NCBI GenBank assembly: GCA_016223245.1
Contig: JACRPL010000018.1
Span: 1-54,799 of the forward strand
Reading direction: 5' to 3'
DNA length: 54,799 bases
Source: Candidatus Saganbacteria bacterium
Lineage (GTDB): Bacteria; Margulisbacteria; WOR-1; XYC2-FULL-46-14; XYC2-FULL-37-10
Under the pieces are notes generated by a model. The model was not told the DNA's origin. It made no database searches and saw only the letters and a program-made list of their open reading frames with translations. Below are positions 28,316-37,101 of the stretch, piece after piece (position 1 is the stretch's first letter; each line of letters begins with the position of its first letter). The position numbers and the translations under genes were made by a program.

Positions 28316-28974
28316 TAATTGAAGACGAAAAAGATATTGTCCAGACATTGGAATATAATTTAAAAAAAGAAGGCTTCAGCGTAAGCAAGGCTTTCGACGG
28401 CACACAAGGATTGAAGCTAGCTATGGATGCCCTTCCCGATCTTATCCTCCTCGATCTAATGCTTCCCGGCATTGACGGTCTTGAACTGTGCAGGCGGCTT
28501 AAAAAAGATAAAAAAACCGAAAATATCCCGATCATCATGCTTACCGCGAAAAGCGCGGAAACCGATAAAGTTGTCGGGCTCGAGATGGGCGCCGACGATT
28601 ATATCACAAAGCCTTTCAGCATTAGGGAATTGATAGCCCGGGTCAAAGCGATCCTAAAAAGATATGGCGTGGAAAAGAGCGCTCCTCGAGCATTGAGCTT
28701 CCAAAATATTGAAATTGACCCTGACAAGCATGAAGTCCGTGTTCTAGGAAAACAGGTCGAGCTAACCGCCAAAGAATTTGCCCTTCTTGCATTCCTTGCG
28801 GAAAATATAGGCAGGATATGGAGCCGTGAGAGGCTTTTAGACCAGGTTTGGGGGATCGATGTTGCGATCGAGACTCGAACGGTTGATGTCCATGTTAGGC
28901 GCCTGCGCGAAAAATTGGGAAAAGCATCGGACCATATCAAAACATTGCGCGGGGTAGGTTACAAGTTTGTTTAA
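28300..28974 (+). CDS. phoB: OmpR/PhoB-family response regulator
   Basis: 224 aa from ATG 28300, overlapping pepA by 16 nt. Receiver domain (1-120) with acidic pocket Glu8-Asp9, phosphoacceptor Asp52 (LLDLMLPG) and Lys in TKPF; winged-helix DNA-binding domain (about 130-224) with the RTVDVHVRRLREKLG recognition helix and GVGYKF end. Assigned to phosphate control because it precedes a PAS histidine kinase and two Pst operons whose promoters carry four TTAAC-type 11-bp direct repeats, the layout bound by PhoB/PhoP regulators. Confidence 0.93.
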   Translation: MAKILIIEDEKDIVQTLEYNLKKEGFSVSKAFDGTQGLKLAMDALPDLILLDLMLPGIDGLELCRRLKKDKKTENIPIIMLTAKSAETDKVVGLEMGADDYITKPFSIRELIARVKAILKRYGVEKSAPRALSFQNIEIDPDKHEVRVLGKQVELTAKEFALLAFLAENIGRIWSRERLLDQVWGIDVAIETRTVDVHVRRLREKLGKASDHIKTLRGVGYKFV

Positions 28975-30109
28975 TTTTCCATTAAGGATCATTACAACCT
29001 CTCGGCTTAAACGCCTCGAAAACGCTAAGAAGGAAGCCGAATATAAAATAACGGAGATATTAACCTCTCTTGCATCACAAAGAGGGCTTGCGGTTGCTGT
29101 GCTTCGAAGCATGAGGGATGGGGTTCTGGCGGTTGACGGGTCGGGCTCGATCGTTCTTGCCAATTTTGCGATAGAGAAAATGTTCGGCGTGCTAGAGCCC
29201 GAATTGCTCGGGAAATCGGTAAGAGCGGGCATCCGCAACAACGAGATCGCAGACCTTATCGATCAAACAATAAAAACCAACACGATGATGGAAAAAGAGA
29301 TCAACACTCTTTTTCCGATAGAAGGCAATTTTTTGGTTTTTGTGACCCCTATGGTAATAGGCGATAATAAGCCGACGGGCGCGGTTTGTGTATTGCACAA
29401 TATAACGGATATAAAAAAACTTGAGACCTATAGGTCGGAATTCGTAGCTAATGTTTCTCATGAGCTTAAAACGCCGCTCACTTCAATTCGCAATTACTTA
29501 GAAACTCTTTTAAACGGCGCGATCAAAGACAATGAGCATAATATGGAATTTTTGAGGAAGGCCGACAAGAATGCGATAAATCTTTCGGCTTTGATCGATG
29601 ACCTGCTTGAAATATCGCGGCTTGAGTCCAAGAAAGAATTGGGACCATATATAAAATTAGATACCAATAAGATAATGGCAAGGGCGATCGAAAATATTTC
29701 GGATAAGGCTAAAAAGAAAAACATTTCTATTAATAAGAATTGCGACGACAAAGAACATAATATAATAGGGATCGAGGACCATATATACAGGGCATTTCTG
29801 AATTTGCTCGATAACGCGGTCAATTACACGCCTGAAGGCGGATCAATTGATATCTCCTGCTTTATAAATGGCGATAAGCTTGAAATTTCGGTATCGGATA
29901 CGGGGATCGGCATCCCGGAAGAACATTTGCCGAGGATATTTGAGCGCTTCTATCGTGTCGATAAAGCGCGATCCCGCGATCTGGGGGGCACGGGGCTTGG
30001 TCTCGCCATAGTTAAGCATGTGGCAAATATCCATAATGGATCGGTTTCCGTTTCGAGCCGCGAAGGCCAAGGTTCCAAGTTCACACTCGTGTTCCCGTCC
30101 GCCAAATAA
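28967..30109 (+). CDS. phoR: PhoR-like PAS histidine kinase, no membrane segment
   Basis: 380 aa. A TTG start at 28967 overlaps phoB by 8 nt. A PAS domain (about 45-150) is followed by a HisKA dimerisation domain with phosphorylated His165 (VSHELKTPLTS) and a HATPase domain with N box (NLLDNAVNYTP), DTGIGIP, FERFYRVD and GGTGLGLAIVKH. It autophosphorylates and should pass the phosphate to the adjacent PhoB. Unlike the usual PhoR there is no hydrophobic segment anywhere; the N terminus (FNFPLRIITTSRLKRLENAKKEAEY) is at most amphipathic, so the kinase appears cytoplasmic and presumably receives its signal from Pst/PhoU. Confidence 0.9.
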   Translation: MFNFPLRIITTSRLKRLENAKKEAEYKITEILTSLASQRGLAVAVLRSMRDGVLAVDGSGSIVLANFAIEKMFGVLEPELLGKSVRAGIRNNEIADLIDQTIKTNTMMEKEINTLFPIEGNFLVFVTPMVIGDNKPTGAVCVLHNITDIKKLETYRSEFVANVSHELKTPLTSIRNYLETLLNGAIKDNEHNMEFLRKADKNAINLSALIDDLLEISRLESKKELGPYIKLDTNKIMARAIENISDKAKKKNISINKNCDDKEHNIIGIEDHIYRAFLNLLDNAVNYTPEGGSIDISCFINGDKLEISVSDTGIGIPEEHLPRIFERFYRVDKARSRDLGGTGLGLAIVKHVANIHNGSVSVSSREGQGSKFTLVFPSAK

Positions 30110-30121
30110 CCCCAAAATAAG

Positions 30122-30175
30122 TTTACATCGAATTAACGTATTCTTCATAACCCCTTAATCATCAAAATATATAAT
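30122..30175 (+). promoter_or_regulatory. Pho box (four 11-bp repeats) and -10 of the first pst operon
   Basis: TTTAC (30122), TTAAC (30133), TTCAT (30144) and TTAAT (30155) are spaced exactly 11 bp apart. A perfect -10, TATAAT, lies at 30170-30175, 15 bp after the start of the last repeat. The same repeat number, period and spacing recur before the second pst operon, which makes binding by the adjacent PhoB the likely function. Confidence 0.75.
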
Positions 30176-30196
30176 TAATCCATAAGGGGGGATCAG

Positions 30197-31009
30197 ATGA
30201 AAATAAAGATTGTTAGTTTGAGCCTACTGTTGATGTTTGTTCTTGTTGTTTCGTCTTACGCGGCGGTGCCTAAGAAGAAAACGGTGGCAATAAAAAAGAC
30301 ACCGGTTAAAAAAGAGGCAATAAAAAAAGAATCTGTAAAAGTCGAAGTCCCCGAAGAGGATAAGCTTGCCGACCTGAAAGACGACATGAACACCGCGATA
30401 GCCGATCTGAAAGGACAGATTGATAAAGTGAAACAAGACAATTCCGACATGAAAGTTAGCTCAACACTTTTTTTCCGATTCCAGAAATATCTTTCGAACG
30501 GCGCATCGACAACCCCGAATAATTTTGATGTAGAAAGGGCTTATCTTGATTTCAAGAAAAAGCTCGATTGGGGCGCGTCCGCTCGGGTTACATTGGACAT
30601 ATCTAGGCTCGATACGGCAAAGGTTGATACCGATAAAAAGAGCCAACATCTTTTTGATTATTTGAAATATGCTTATGTCGAAATGCCGATAAACATTCCA
30701 AGCTATCTTCAGGTCGTGCCTGTAACCCTCACGGCCAAACTCGGGCTGCAGCACACCGTTTGGATCGATTGGATGGATAAGGTTATGGAATTGCGTTATA
30801 TAGCAAAAACAATTGTCGACAATGAAGGCATTATGTCATCGGCCGATTTCGGGATCGGTGCTACAGGGAAAGTTGCTGTCTTAGGCGTCCCCGAAGTCGA
30901 ATATCATGCGACATTAATCAATGGTTCAGGGTACAAGGCCGCGGCTGATATCCAGAATCTCACAGGCGGGTCGAGCGTGTTATATCTGCACTTGTTTGCG
31001 GCCATATAA
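30197..31009 (+). CDS. Porin-like outer-membrane protein, apparently C-terminally short
   Basis: 270 aa. A signal peptide (about 1-22, SSYA-AVP) precedes a Lys-rich linker, a coiled coil (about 55-85, DDMNTAIADLKGQIDKVKQD) and beta-strand-rich sequence resembling the first strands of phosphate-selective (OprP/OprO-like) porins: LFFRFQKYLS, FDVERAYLDFKKKL, LGLQHTVWIDW. Such porins usually exceed 350 residues, while this one stops after VLYLHLFAAI, so the rest of the barrel seems missing; no continuation is found in the other frames before pstS. First gene after the Pho box, so likely induced by phosphate limitation. Its presence argues for an outer membrane. Confidence 0.6.
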   Translation: MKIKIVSLSLLLMFVLVVSSYAAVPKKKTVAIKKTPVKKEAIKKESVKVEVPEEDKLADLKDDMNTAIADLKGQIDKVKQDNSDMKVSSTLFFRFQKYLSNGASTTPNNFDVERAYLDFKKKLDWGASARVTLDISRLDTAKVDTDKKSQHLFDYLKYAYVEMPINIPSYLQVVPVTLTAKLGLQHTVWIDWMDKVMELRYIAKTIVDNEGIMSSADFGIGATGKVAVLGVPEVEYHATLINGSGYKAAADIQNLTGGSSVLYLHLFAAI

Positions 31010-31024
31010 AAAAGGAGTAGAGAA

Positions 31025-32041
31025 ATGATAAAAAAATTGCCAGTTATGTTATTAGGCCTAATTCTTTTAGCTTCGGCCGGTTTTGCCGACGTCATGTTGA
31101 CAGGCGCGGGAGCTACTTTCCCATATCCGATCTATTCAAAATGGTTCCATGAATACAATAAACAGAATCCCGATATCAAGATAAATTACCAGTCAATAGG
31201 ATCAGGCGGCGGCGTGCGCCAGATAATTGCAGGAACGGTTGATTTCGGCGCGTCTGACGCCCCAATGACAAAATCCGAAATGAATTCCGCGGATTCGCCA
31301 ATCCTACATATCCCAACCGTGATCGGTCCAGTCGCGGTCGCGTATAATTTGAAAGGAATTGGCGAACTTAAGCTTAATTCTGATGTCCTTGCCGAAATAT
31401 TTTTAGGGAAGATCAATAAATGGGACGATGAGAAGATCGAAGCCCTAAATCCGGGCGTTAAACTTCCAGGCAAGGAGATTATGGTTGTTCACCGCTCCGA
31501 TGGAAGCGGTACTACGAATATTTTCACCGATTATCTTGCCAAGGTCAATACACAATGGGCGACGCAAGTTGGCGTCGGCAAATCGGTGACCTGGCCGGTT
31601 GGTATCGGGGCAAAAGGGAATGAAGGCGTTTCGGGGGCTGTGAAGCAAAATGACGGCGCCATTTCGTATACCGAGCTTTCATATGTCGAATTAAACCATC
31701 TTTCATCTGTAGCATTGAAGAACAAATCCGGGAAATTCGTCAAACCGTCGCTTGACGCAACGAGTGCCGCAGCGTCCGGGGCGATCGCAAAGATTCCTGC
31801 GGATTACAGGGTTTCAATAACGAATGCGGCGGGTGCAAAGTCTTATCCGATATCGGGGTTTACATGGCTTCTAGTTCACAAAGACCAGAAGGATCCGGAA
31901 AAAGGGAAAGCGCTTGCCGATTTCCTTAAATGGTCAATGTCCCAAAAAGCACAAGGCCTCGCGCAAACACTTTCTTATGCGCCATTGCCCGATGTTTTGA
32001 CAGCAAAAGTATTAAGGACGATCAACACGATCAAGTATTAA
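31025..32041 (+). CDS. pstS: Phosphate-binding protein PstS (first module)
   Basis: 338 aa. Cleaved signal peptide (about 1-21, ASAGFA-DV), then the PstS fold with phosphate-contacting blocks GAGATFPYPIYSKW, GSGGGVRQI, DFGASDAPM and VVHRSDGSGTTNIFTDYL. Binds inorganic phosphate outside the inner membrane and delivers it to PstCA. Good ribosome binding site (AAAGGAGTAG). It follows the porin and is directly followed by pstC with no gap. Confidence 0.95.
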   Translation: MIKKLPVMLLGLILLASAGFADVMLTGAGATFPYPIYSKWFHEYNKQNPDIKINYQSIGSGGGVRQIIAGTVDFGASDAPMTKSEMNSADSPILHIPTVIGPVAVAYNLKGIGELKLNSDVLAEIFLGKINKWDDEKIEALNPGVKLPGKEIMVVHRSDGSGTTNIFTDYLAKVNTQWATQVGVGKSVTWPVGIGAKGNEGVSGAVKQNDGAISYTELSYVELNHLSSVALKNKSGKFVKPSLDATSAAASGAIAKIPADYRVSITNAAGAKSYPISGFTWLLVHKDQKDPEKGKALADFLKWSMSQKAQGLAQTLSYAPLPDVLTAKVLRTINTIKY

Positions 32042-32962
32042 GTGGGAATAGCCATTAATAAAGCAGGGAACGGGGATAAAATATTTTCATATATCACTCT
32101 GATATTCGCTTGGAGCATTCCCGCCCTGCTTTTTTCGCTCTTTTTGAGCCTTATGGTTTCGGGCTGGCCGGCAATATTAAATAATGGGCCAGGATTTTTT
32201 GTAAGATCCGTATGGGACCCGGTCGCCGAGAATTTTGGAGTGCTGCCTTTTATCTATGGCACAATTATTTCTTCGCTTATTGCCCTTGTAATTGCTGTCC
32301 CTTTGGGTCTTGGGACAGCTATTTACCTTACCGAGATCTCTCGCGGCAAAACAGGCGATTGGATAGCGCAAATGGTCGAGCTTTTGGCGGCAATTCCTTC
32401 TGTTGTGTACGGATTATGGGGGATATTTGTCTTAGGGCCGATCGTTGCGAATATTATTGGGCCAATGTTTAGCGGAACCCTTGGATTCATTCCCATATTT
32501 TCTGGCCCGGTTTATGGTTTGGGAATGTTTTCGGGCGGCGTGATCCTTGCAATAATGATCCTTCCGACATTGGTCGCTGTTTCTAGGGAAGTTTTAATGA
32601 CAGTGCCCAATAATTTGCGCGAATCCGCTATGGCGCTTGGTACGACAAAAATGGAAACAGTCACGCTTGCTGTATTAAAGCCCGCGTGGCCGGGAATAAT
32701 GGGGGCAATTATTTTAGGCTTGGGAAGGGCGCTTGGCGAGACGATGGCCGTAACTATGGTAATCGGCAATCGCCCGCAAATATCTCCTTCGATTTTTGCG
32801 CCGGCTTATACGCTGGCATCGGTCATCGCGAACGAATTTACAGAGGCATCTTCCCATGTTTATCTATCGACACTGATCGAGGTCGGGCTTGTATTATTGT
32901 TGATCACAGTCATAGTAAATGGAATAGCCAGGATGTTAGTATGGAAAATGAAGCAAATATAA
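32042..32962 (+). CDS. pstC: Phosphate ABC transporter permease PstC (first module)
   Basis: 306 aa, about six membrane helices. GTG start on the base after the pstS stop, without its own clear ribosome binding site, so translation is coupled. The coupling-helix loop that docks on the ATPase reads ESAMALGTTKMETVTLAVLKPAWPG, followed by GRALGETMAVTMVIGN, the PstC/PstA signature. Forms the transmembrane channel with PstA. Confidence 0.93.
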   Translation: MGIAINKAGNGDKIFSYITLIFAWSIPALLFSLFLSLMVSGWPAILNNGPGFFVRSVWDPVAENFGVLPFIYGTIISSLIALVIAVPLGLGTAIYLTEISRGKTGDWIAQMVELLAAIPSVVYGLWGIFVLGPIVANIIGPMFSGTLGFIPIFSGPVYGLGMFSGGVILAIMILPTLVAVSREVLMTVPNNLRESAMALGTTKMETVTLAVLKPAWPGIMGAIILGLGRALGETMAVTMVIGNRPQISPSIFAPAYTLASVIANEFTEASSHVYLSTLIEVGLVLLLITVIVNGIARMLVWKMKQI

Positions 32963-33798
32963 AAATATTTAAACTTAGAAAATTGAAAGAAAAACTATTC
33001 CTTTATGGGGTTTTTTCAGCCGCGTTGATCGCTGTCGTTCCTTTGATCTCGATCTTGGCTTATGTTTTTTTTCAAGGGATATCCTCTTTGAACTTGGATT
33101 TTTTTACTTCGCTTCCGGTGCCCGCGGGAGAAGCGGGCGGAGGGATAGCCAATGCGATTGCCGGCACATTTATCATTGTGTTGTTGGCTTGTGTTGTCGG
33201 ATTGCCGGTAGGTATTTTATCGGGCATATGGCTTGCGGAATATGGGGAAGGAAAAAGAGGGTTTGTAATAAGATATACAAACGATGTGCTTGCAGGAATC
33301 CCATCCATTGTGATAGGTATTTTTATTTATGCTATCTTTGTATTAGCCATGCGGAGATTTTCAGCGATCGCCGGCGGCGTTTCGCTGGCAATAATTATGA
33401 TCCCAACCATTACAAAAACAACCGAGGAGCTTATTAGGATGGTCCCTATAAGTTTATGGGAGTCGGCGCTTGCTCTTGGAATTTCCCAATGGAGGGTTAC
33501 TTGGTACGTGGTTTTTAGGACAGCATGGAGCGGGATCTTCACGGGCATCATGCTTGCCGTTGCAAGAGTATCCGGTGAAACAGCGCCGTTATTATTCACA
33601 TCATTTAATAACCAATTCTGGAATTTTGCGGTCGACCAGCCAATGGCTTCGATGACTGTCCAGATATTCAATTATTCTATCTCTCCCTTCAATGATTGGC
33701 ATTCAAAATCTTGGGGAGCATCGCTGGTCCTGGTCGCGATAATTTTGATGATAACGTTAACGGTGAGGAGGTTCTCAAAAAGAATATATTATGGATAA
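32941..33798 (+). CDS. pstA: Phosphate ABC transporter permease PstA (first module)
   Basis: 285 aa from ATG 32941, inside the end of pstC (22-nt overlap). About six membrane helices. [18 protein letters not shown] is the PstA hallmark periplasmic segment; the cytoplasmic coupling loop is [25 protein letters not shown] and the following [11 protein letters not shown] separates PstA from PstC. An upstream in-frame extension translates pstC out of frame and is rejected. Confidence 0.94.
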   Translation: MENEANIKIFKLRKLKEKLFLYGVFSAALIAVVPLISILAYVFFQGISSLNLDFFTSLPVPAGEAGGGIANAIAGTFIIVLLACVVGLPVGILSGIWLAEYGEGKRGFVIRYTNDVLAGIPSIVIGIFIYAIFVLAMRRFSAIAGGVSLAIIMIPTITKTTEELIRMVPISLWESALALGISQWRVTWYVVFRTAWSGIFTGIMLAVARVSGETAPLLFTSFNNQFWNFAVDQPMASMTVQIFNYSISPFNDWHSKSWGASLVLVAIILMITLTVRRFSKRIYYG

Positions 33799-34555
33799 AA
33801 ATAAAAAAATTATAATAGAAGAGATAAATGCATGGTTCAGCGAAAAGCAGGCCATTAAGAATATTTCGATGTACGTCCAGAAAAATAAAGTTACGGCTAT
33901 TATAGGCCCGTCAGGCTGCGGGAAATCCACCTTTATCCGGTGTTTGAACCGTATACATGAAACTGTCCCGGGCGCAAAAGTTTCGGGAAAAGTCTTGCTC
34001 GACGGCAAGAATATTTATGGTTCGGATATCGATCCAGTCCTTATCCGAAGGCAGATCGGTATGGTATTCCAAAAGCCGACCCCTTTTCCAACAATGACAA
34101 TTTATGAAAATGTCGCGGCGGGATTGAAATTAAGCGGTATCAAGAACGGGCATAAGCTTGACCAAGCGGTCGAAACAAGCTTAAAACAAGCGGCGCTCTG
34201 GAACGAGGTTAAAGATATCTTAGATAAACCAGGCATCGGCCTTTCGGGCGGGCAACAGCAGAGGTTATGCATTGCAAGGGCGCTAGCGGTAAAACCTGAA
34301 ATATTATTGCTCGATGAGCCATGTTCGGCTCTTGATCCGATATCGACTAGTAAGATCGAAGAGCTCATGCATGATCTTAAAAAAGAATTTACGATCGTTA
34401 TAGTCACCCACAATATGCAGCAGGCGGCAAGGGTCGCCGATTTTACAGGCTTTTTCCTGCTGGGCGAACTGATCGAGTTTGATATAACAACTAAAATGTT
34501 CACAGCCCCAACGAACAAAAAAACAGAAGAATATATTACAGGGAGGTTTGGATAA
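33791..34555 (+). CDS. pstB: Phosphate ABC transporter ATPase PstB (first module, canonical)
   Basis: 254 aa, overlapping pstA by 8 nt. All ATPase motifs are intact: Walker [11 protein letters not shown]-loop GMVFQKP, signature LSGGQQQR, Walker B plus catalytic Glu [11 protein letters not shown], switch His in [13 protein letters not shown]. It presumably works as a homodimer powering PstC1-PstA1. Its intact motifs are the useful reference for the two unusual PstB proteins of the second module. Confidence 0.96.
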   Translation: MDKNKKIIIEEINAWFSEKQAIKNISMYVQKNKVTAIIGPSGCGKSTFIRCLNRIHETVPGAKVSGKVLLDGKNIYGSDIDPVLIRRQIGMVFQKPTPFPTMTIYENVAAGLKLSGIKNGHKLDQAVETSLKQAALWNEVKDILDKPGIGLSGGQQQRLCIARALAVKPEILLLDEPCSALDPISTSKIEELMHDLKKEFTIVIVTHNMQQAARVADFTGFFLLGELIEFDITTKMFTAPTNKKTEEYITGRFG

Positions 34556-34556
34556 A

Positions 34557-35225
34557 ATGGACCACCAAATAACGCTGGACCAGGAACTCAACGACCTAAA
34601 AGAAACGATACTAAAGATGGGGATCCTTGTACAAGAGCTTATTCACAAATCTGTTGACGCGCTAAAAGATAGAGATAGGGATTTGGCAAAGACAGTAATA
34701 AAACAGGATATCCAAGTTGATAAGCTTGAACTGGAAATTAACGAGAAGAGCATCAACTTGATCGCGATCCGCCAGCCAAAGGCGATAGATCTTAGATTTA
34801 TAACGACCGCTATGCGAATTGCAACCGATCTTGAGCGAATTGGCGACCTATCGGAAGACATAGCGGAAAGAGCCATCGAGCTTGCCGACCAGCCTCTATT
34901 AAAACCACTTATCGATATTCCCAAAATGGCCAAATTCGTGCAAGACTCCGTTTCATTGGTATTGGACGCGTTTGTAAGTAAAGATGCAGAAAAAGCAAAA
35001 TCGGTATGGATCAAAGAAAAGGAAGTCGATAAATTACGCGATCAAGTCCATGACGAATTGATCGGGATCATGTCAAATGATGAGAAAACCGTTCCTCGCG
35101 CGATCCCTCTGTTGCTGGTTTCTCGCCATTTGGAACGTATAGTTGACCATGCGACCAATATTGCGGAAGATGTGGTTTATTTGGTCGAGGCAAAAGTAGT
35201 AAAACATGGCGGTGAAAAAAGTTGA
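34557..35225 (+). CDS. phoU: Phosphate signalling protein PhoU (first module)
   Basis: 222 aa from ATG 34557, which follows GGGAGG at a normal distance; a TTG three codons earlier is too close to it. Two three-helix bundles with the metal-binding PhoU repeats: DLRFITTAMRIATDLERIGDLSEDIAERA and its second-half partner LLLVSRHLERIVDHATNIAEDVVYLVE. PhoU links Pst activity to PhoR and restrains both at high phosphate. A second phoU lies at 39449. Confidence 0.94.
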   Translation: MDHQITLDQELNDLKETILKMGILVQELIHKSVDALKDRDRDLAKTVIKQDIQVDKLELEINEKSINLIAIRQPKAIDLRFITTAMRIATDLERIGDLSEDIAERAIELADQPLLKPLIDIPKMAKFVQDSVSLVLDAFVSKDAEKAKSVWIKEKEVDKLRDQVHDELIGIMSNDEKTVPRAIPLLLVSRHLERIVDHATNIAEDVVYLVEAKVVKHGGEKS

Positions 35226-35244
35226 TCCATGACCGCATAATTAT

Positions 35245-35298
35245 TTAACATCCCCTTAATATTGAGTTAACATTCCTGTAACATTTGGGGTGCATACT
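35245..35298 (+). promoter_or_regulatory. Pho box (four 11-bp repeats) and -10 of the second pst operon
   Basis: TTAACA (35245), TTAATA (35256), TTAACA (35267) and GTAACA (35278) repeat at exactly 11 bp. CATACT at 35293-35298 is the -10 candidate, 15 bp after the start of the last repeat, the same as in the first operon. The repeats are closer to a TTAACA consensus than those of the first operon. Confidence 0.8.
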
Positions 35299-35356
35299 TG
35301 CTTCAGCTTTTATCTGCACAGCGTTATCACTTTATAAAATAAAAAGGAGAAAAAAT

Positions 35357-36235
35357 ATGTTTAAAAATTGGAATTTGAAAATTGTAAATTGTTTTGTTGT
35401 TGGGATTTTGATGTTGGGATTTGCCACGTTAGTGGTCGGTTGCGGCGGCGGTAAAAAAGCTATTCAAATAAAAGGCTCCGATACAATGGTTAATTTGGGC
35501 CAGGCATGGTCGGAAGCGTTCATGGCAAAAAATCCCGAGATCGCAATTGCGATCACTGGCGGGGGATCGGGTACCGGCATCGCCGCTTTGCTTTCGGGCA
35601 CAACCGATATCGCGCAAGCATCCAGGAACATTGAGAAAAAGGAGATAGCCCTTGCCAATAAAAAAGGCATAAACCCCAAAGAGATCCATGTGGCAAACGA
35701 CGGAATAACTTTGGTCGTCCATCCGTCAAATCCTGTAAGCAAGCTTACTATCAAGCAGTTGTCCGATATTTATACGGGAAAAGTAAAAAATTGGAAAGAG
35801 GTCGGAGGGGCAGACCAGAAGATAGTAGCCCTTTCGCGCGAAAGGAATTCGGGCACCCATGTATTCTTCGTTGAGCATGTAGTGAAACTTGGCGACAAGA
35901 AAAATCCGAACGAATTCGCCCCTGCGATATTAATGATGCCTTCTTCGCAAGCGATCGTGGAAGAAGTAACATCGAATCCACAGGCAGTAGGTTATGTAGG
36001 TTTGGGTTATCTTACAAAGAAGGAAAAAGCACTGGCTATCGCAACAAGCAATAATTCGTCTTACGTTCAACCCAGCGTTTCAACTGTAACATCCGGTTCA
36101 TATCCTATATCGAGATCTCTTTTATTCTATACTAATGGCGAGCCGACCGATGAGGTCAAATCTTTCATCGATTATGTCCTAAGCCCGGAAGGCCAGAAGA
36201 TAGTCCTTAAAATGGATTTCGTGCCGATCAAGTAA
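35357..36235 (+). CDS. pstS: Phosphate-binding lipoprotein, PstS-like (second module)
   Basis: 292 aa from ATG 35357 after AAAAGGAGA. Lipoprotein signal with lipobox VVGC (Cys about 32), so membrane-anchored, unlike the first PstS. Binding-site blocks: IKGSDTMVNLGQAWSEAF, GGGSGTGIAALLSGTTDIAQASR and SRERNSGTHVFF, typical of the PstS subgroup with a GSDT motif. It differs strongly from the first PstS, so the two modules are not a recent duplication. The N-terminal codons (KNWNLKIVNC) are written in AT-rich quasi-repeat DNA. Confidence 0.93.
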   Translation: MFKNWNLKIVNCFVVGILMLGFATLVVGCGGGKKAIQIKGSDTMVNLGQAWSEAFMAKNPEIAIAITGGGSGTGIAALLSGTTDIAQASRNIEKKEIALANKKGINPKEIHVANDGITLVVHPSNPVSKLTIKQLSDIYTGKVKNWKEVGGADQKIVALSRERNSGTHVFFVEHVVKLGDKKNPNEFAPAILMMPSSQAIVEEVTSNPQAVGYVGLGYLTKKEKALAIATSNNSSYVQPSVSTVTSGSYPISRSLLFYTNGEPTDEVKSFIDYVLSPEGQKIVLKMDFVPIK

Positions 36236-37101
36236 TGAAAAAGTACGCCGAATTATTGATCGAAAAAGCCATCTTTCTGTCGGGGATGGCCTCGATTTTA
36301 TTTGTCGTATTGATCTTTATATTTCTTCTAAAAGAGGGCTTATCTCTTTTCTCCGACACCAAACTATTGTCGTTCATATTCGGCAGGAACTGGTATCCTA
36401 TCTCCGATCCACCTCAATTTGGGATATTACCGCTTATACTAGGGTCGTTCTTTGTAACTCTAGGTGCGATTGTTATCGCGGTACCGCTCGGCATAGCGTC
36501 AGCGGTTTATATCGCGGAAGTGGCTCCCGTGTGGCTTAGGGAGATATTAAAATCGGGGATCGAACTTTTGGCCGCGATCCCAAGCATAGTCCTTGGTTTT
36601 ATCGGTATCGTGACCCTTGCCCCGTGGCTAAAAAATATTTTTCATTTGTCGTCCGGCCTTACGGCCCTCGCCGGATCGATAATGCTCGCGTTCATGGCTA
36701 TGCCAACCATAGTTTCAATTGTTGAAGATGCCATCGTTTCGGTCCCAAAAAGCTACAAAGAAGGATCGGTGGCGCTTGGGGCTACCCGCTGGCAGACGAT
36801 CTATAGGGTCATTCTTCCTGCGGCGTCGTCGGGAATTTTGGCCGCGGTGATGCTGGGCATTGGTCGCGTTATCGGGGAAACCATGGCGGTCCTTATGATA
36901 ACCGGAAATGCCGCGGTAATGCCGACCACTTTCCTCCAGCCGGTAAGGACCTTGACCGCGACTGTTGCGGCCGAAATGGGCGAAGCGGTGTCGGGCAGTT
37001 CCCATTATTATGCCCTGTTCGCCATTGGTATCGTTCTTTTTGTCATAAGTTTTATAATTAATATATTAGCCGACGCGTTCCTGCATAGGAAAACAAAATG
37101 A
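36235..37101 (+). CDS. pstC: Phosphate ABC transporter permease PstC (second module)
   Basis: 288 aa; start overlaps the pstS stop (TAATG). About six membrane helices. Coupling loop EGSVALGATRWQTIYRVILPAASSG and signature GRVIGETMAVLMITGNAAVMP. Pairs with PstA2 to form the second phosphate channel. Confidence 0.93.
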   Translation: MKKYAELLIEKAIFLSGMASILFVVLIFIFLLKEGLSLFSDTKLLSFIFGRNWYPISDPPQFGILPLILGSFFVTLGAIVIAVPLGIASAVYIAEVAPVWLREILKSGIELLAAIPSIVLGFIGIVTLAPWLKNIFHLSSGLTALAGSIMLAFMAMPTIVSIVEDAIVSVPKSYKEGSVALGATRWQTIYRVILPAASSGILAAVMLGIGRVIGETMAVLMITGNAAVMPTTFLQPVRTLTATVAAEMGEAVSGSSHYYALFAIGIVLFVISFIINILADAFLHRKTK

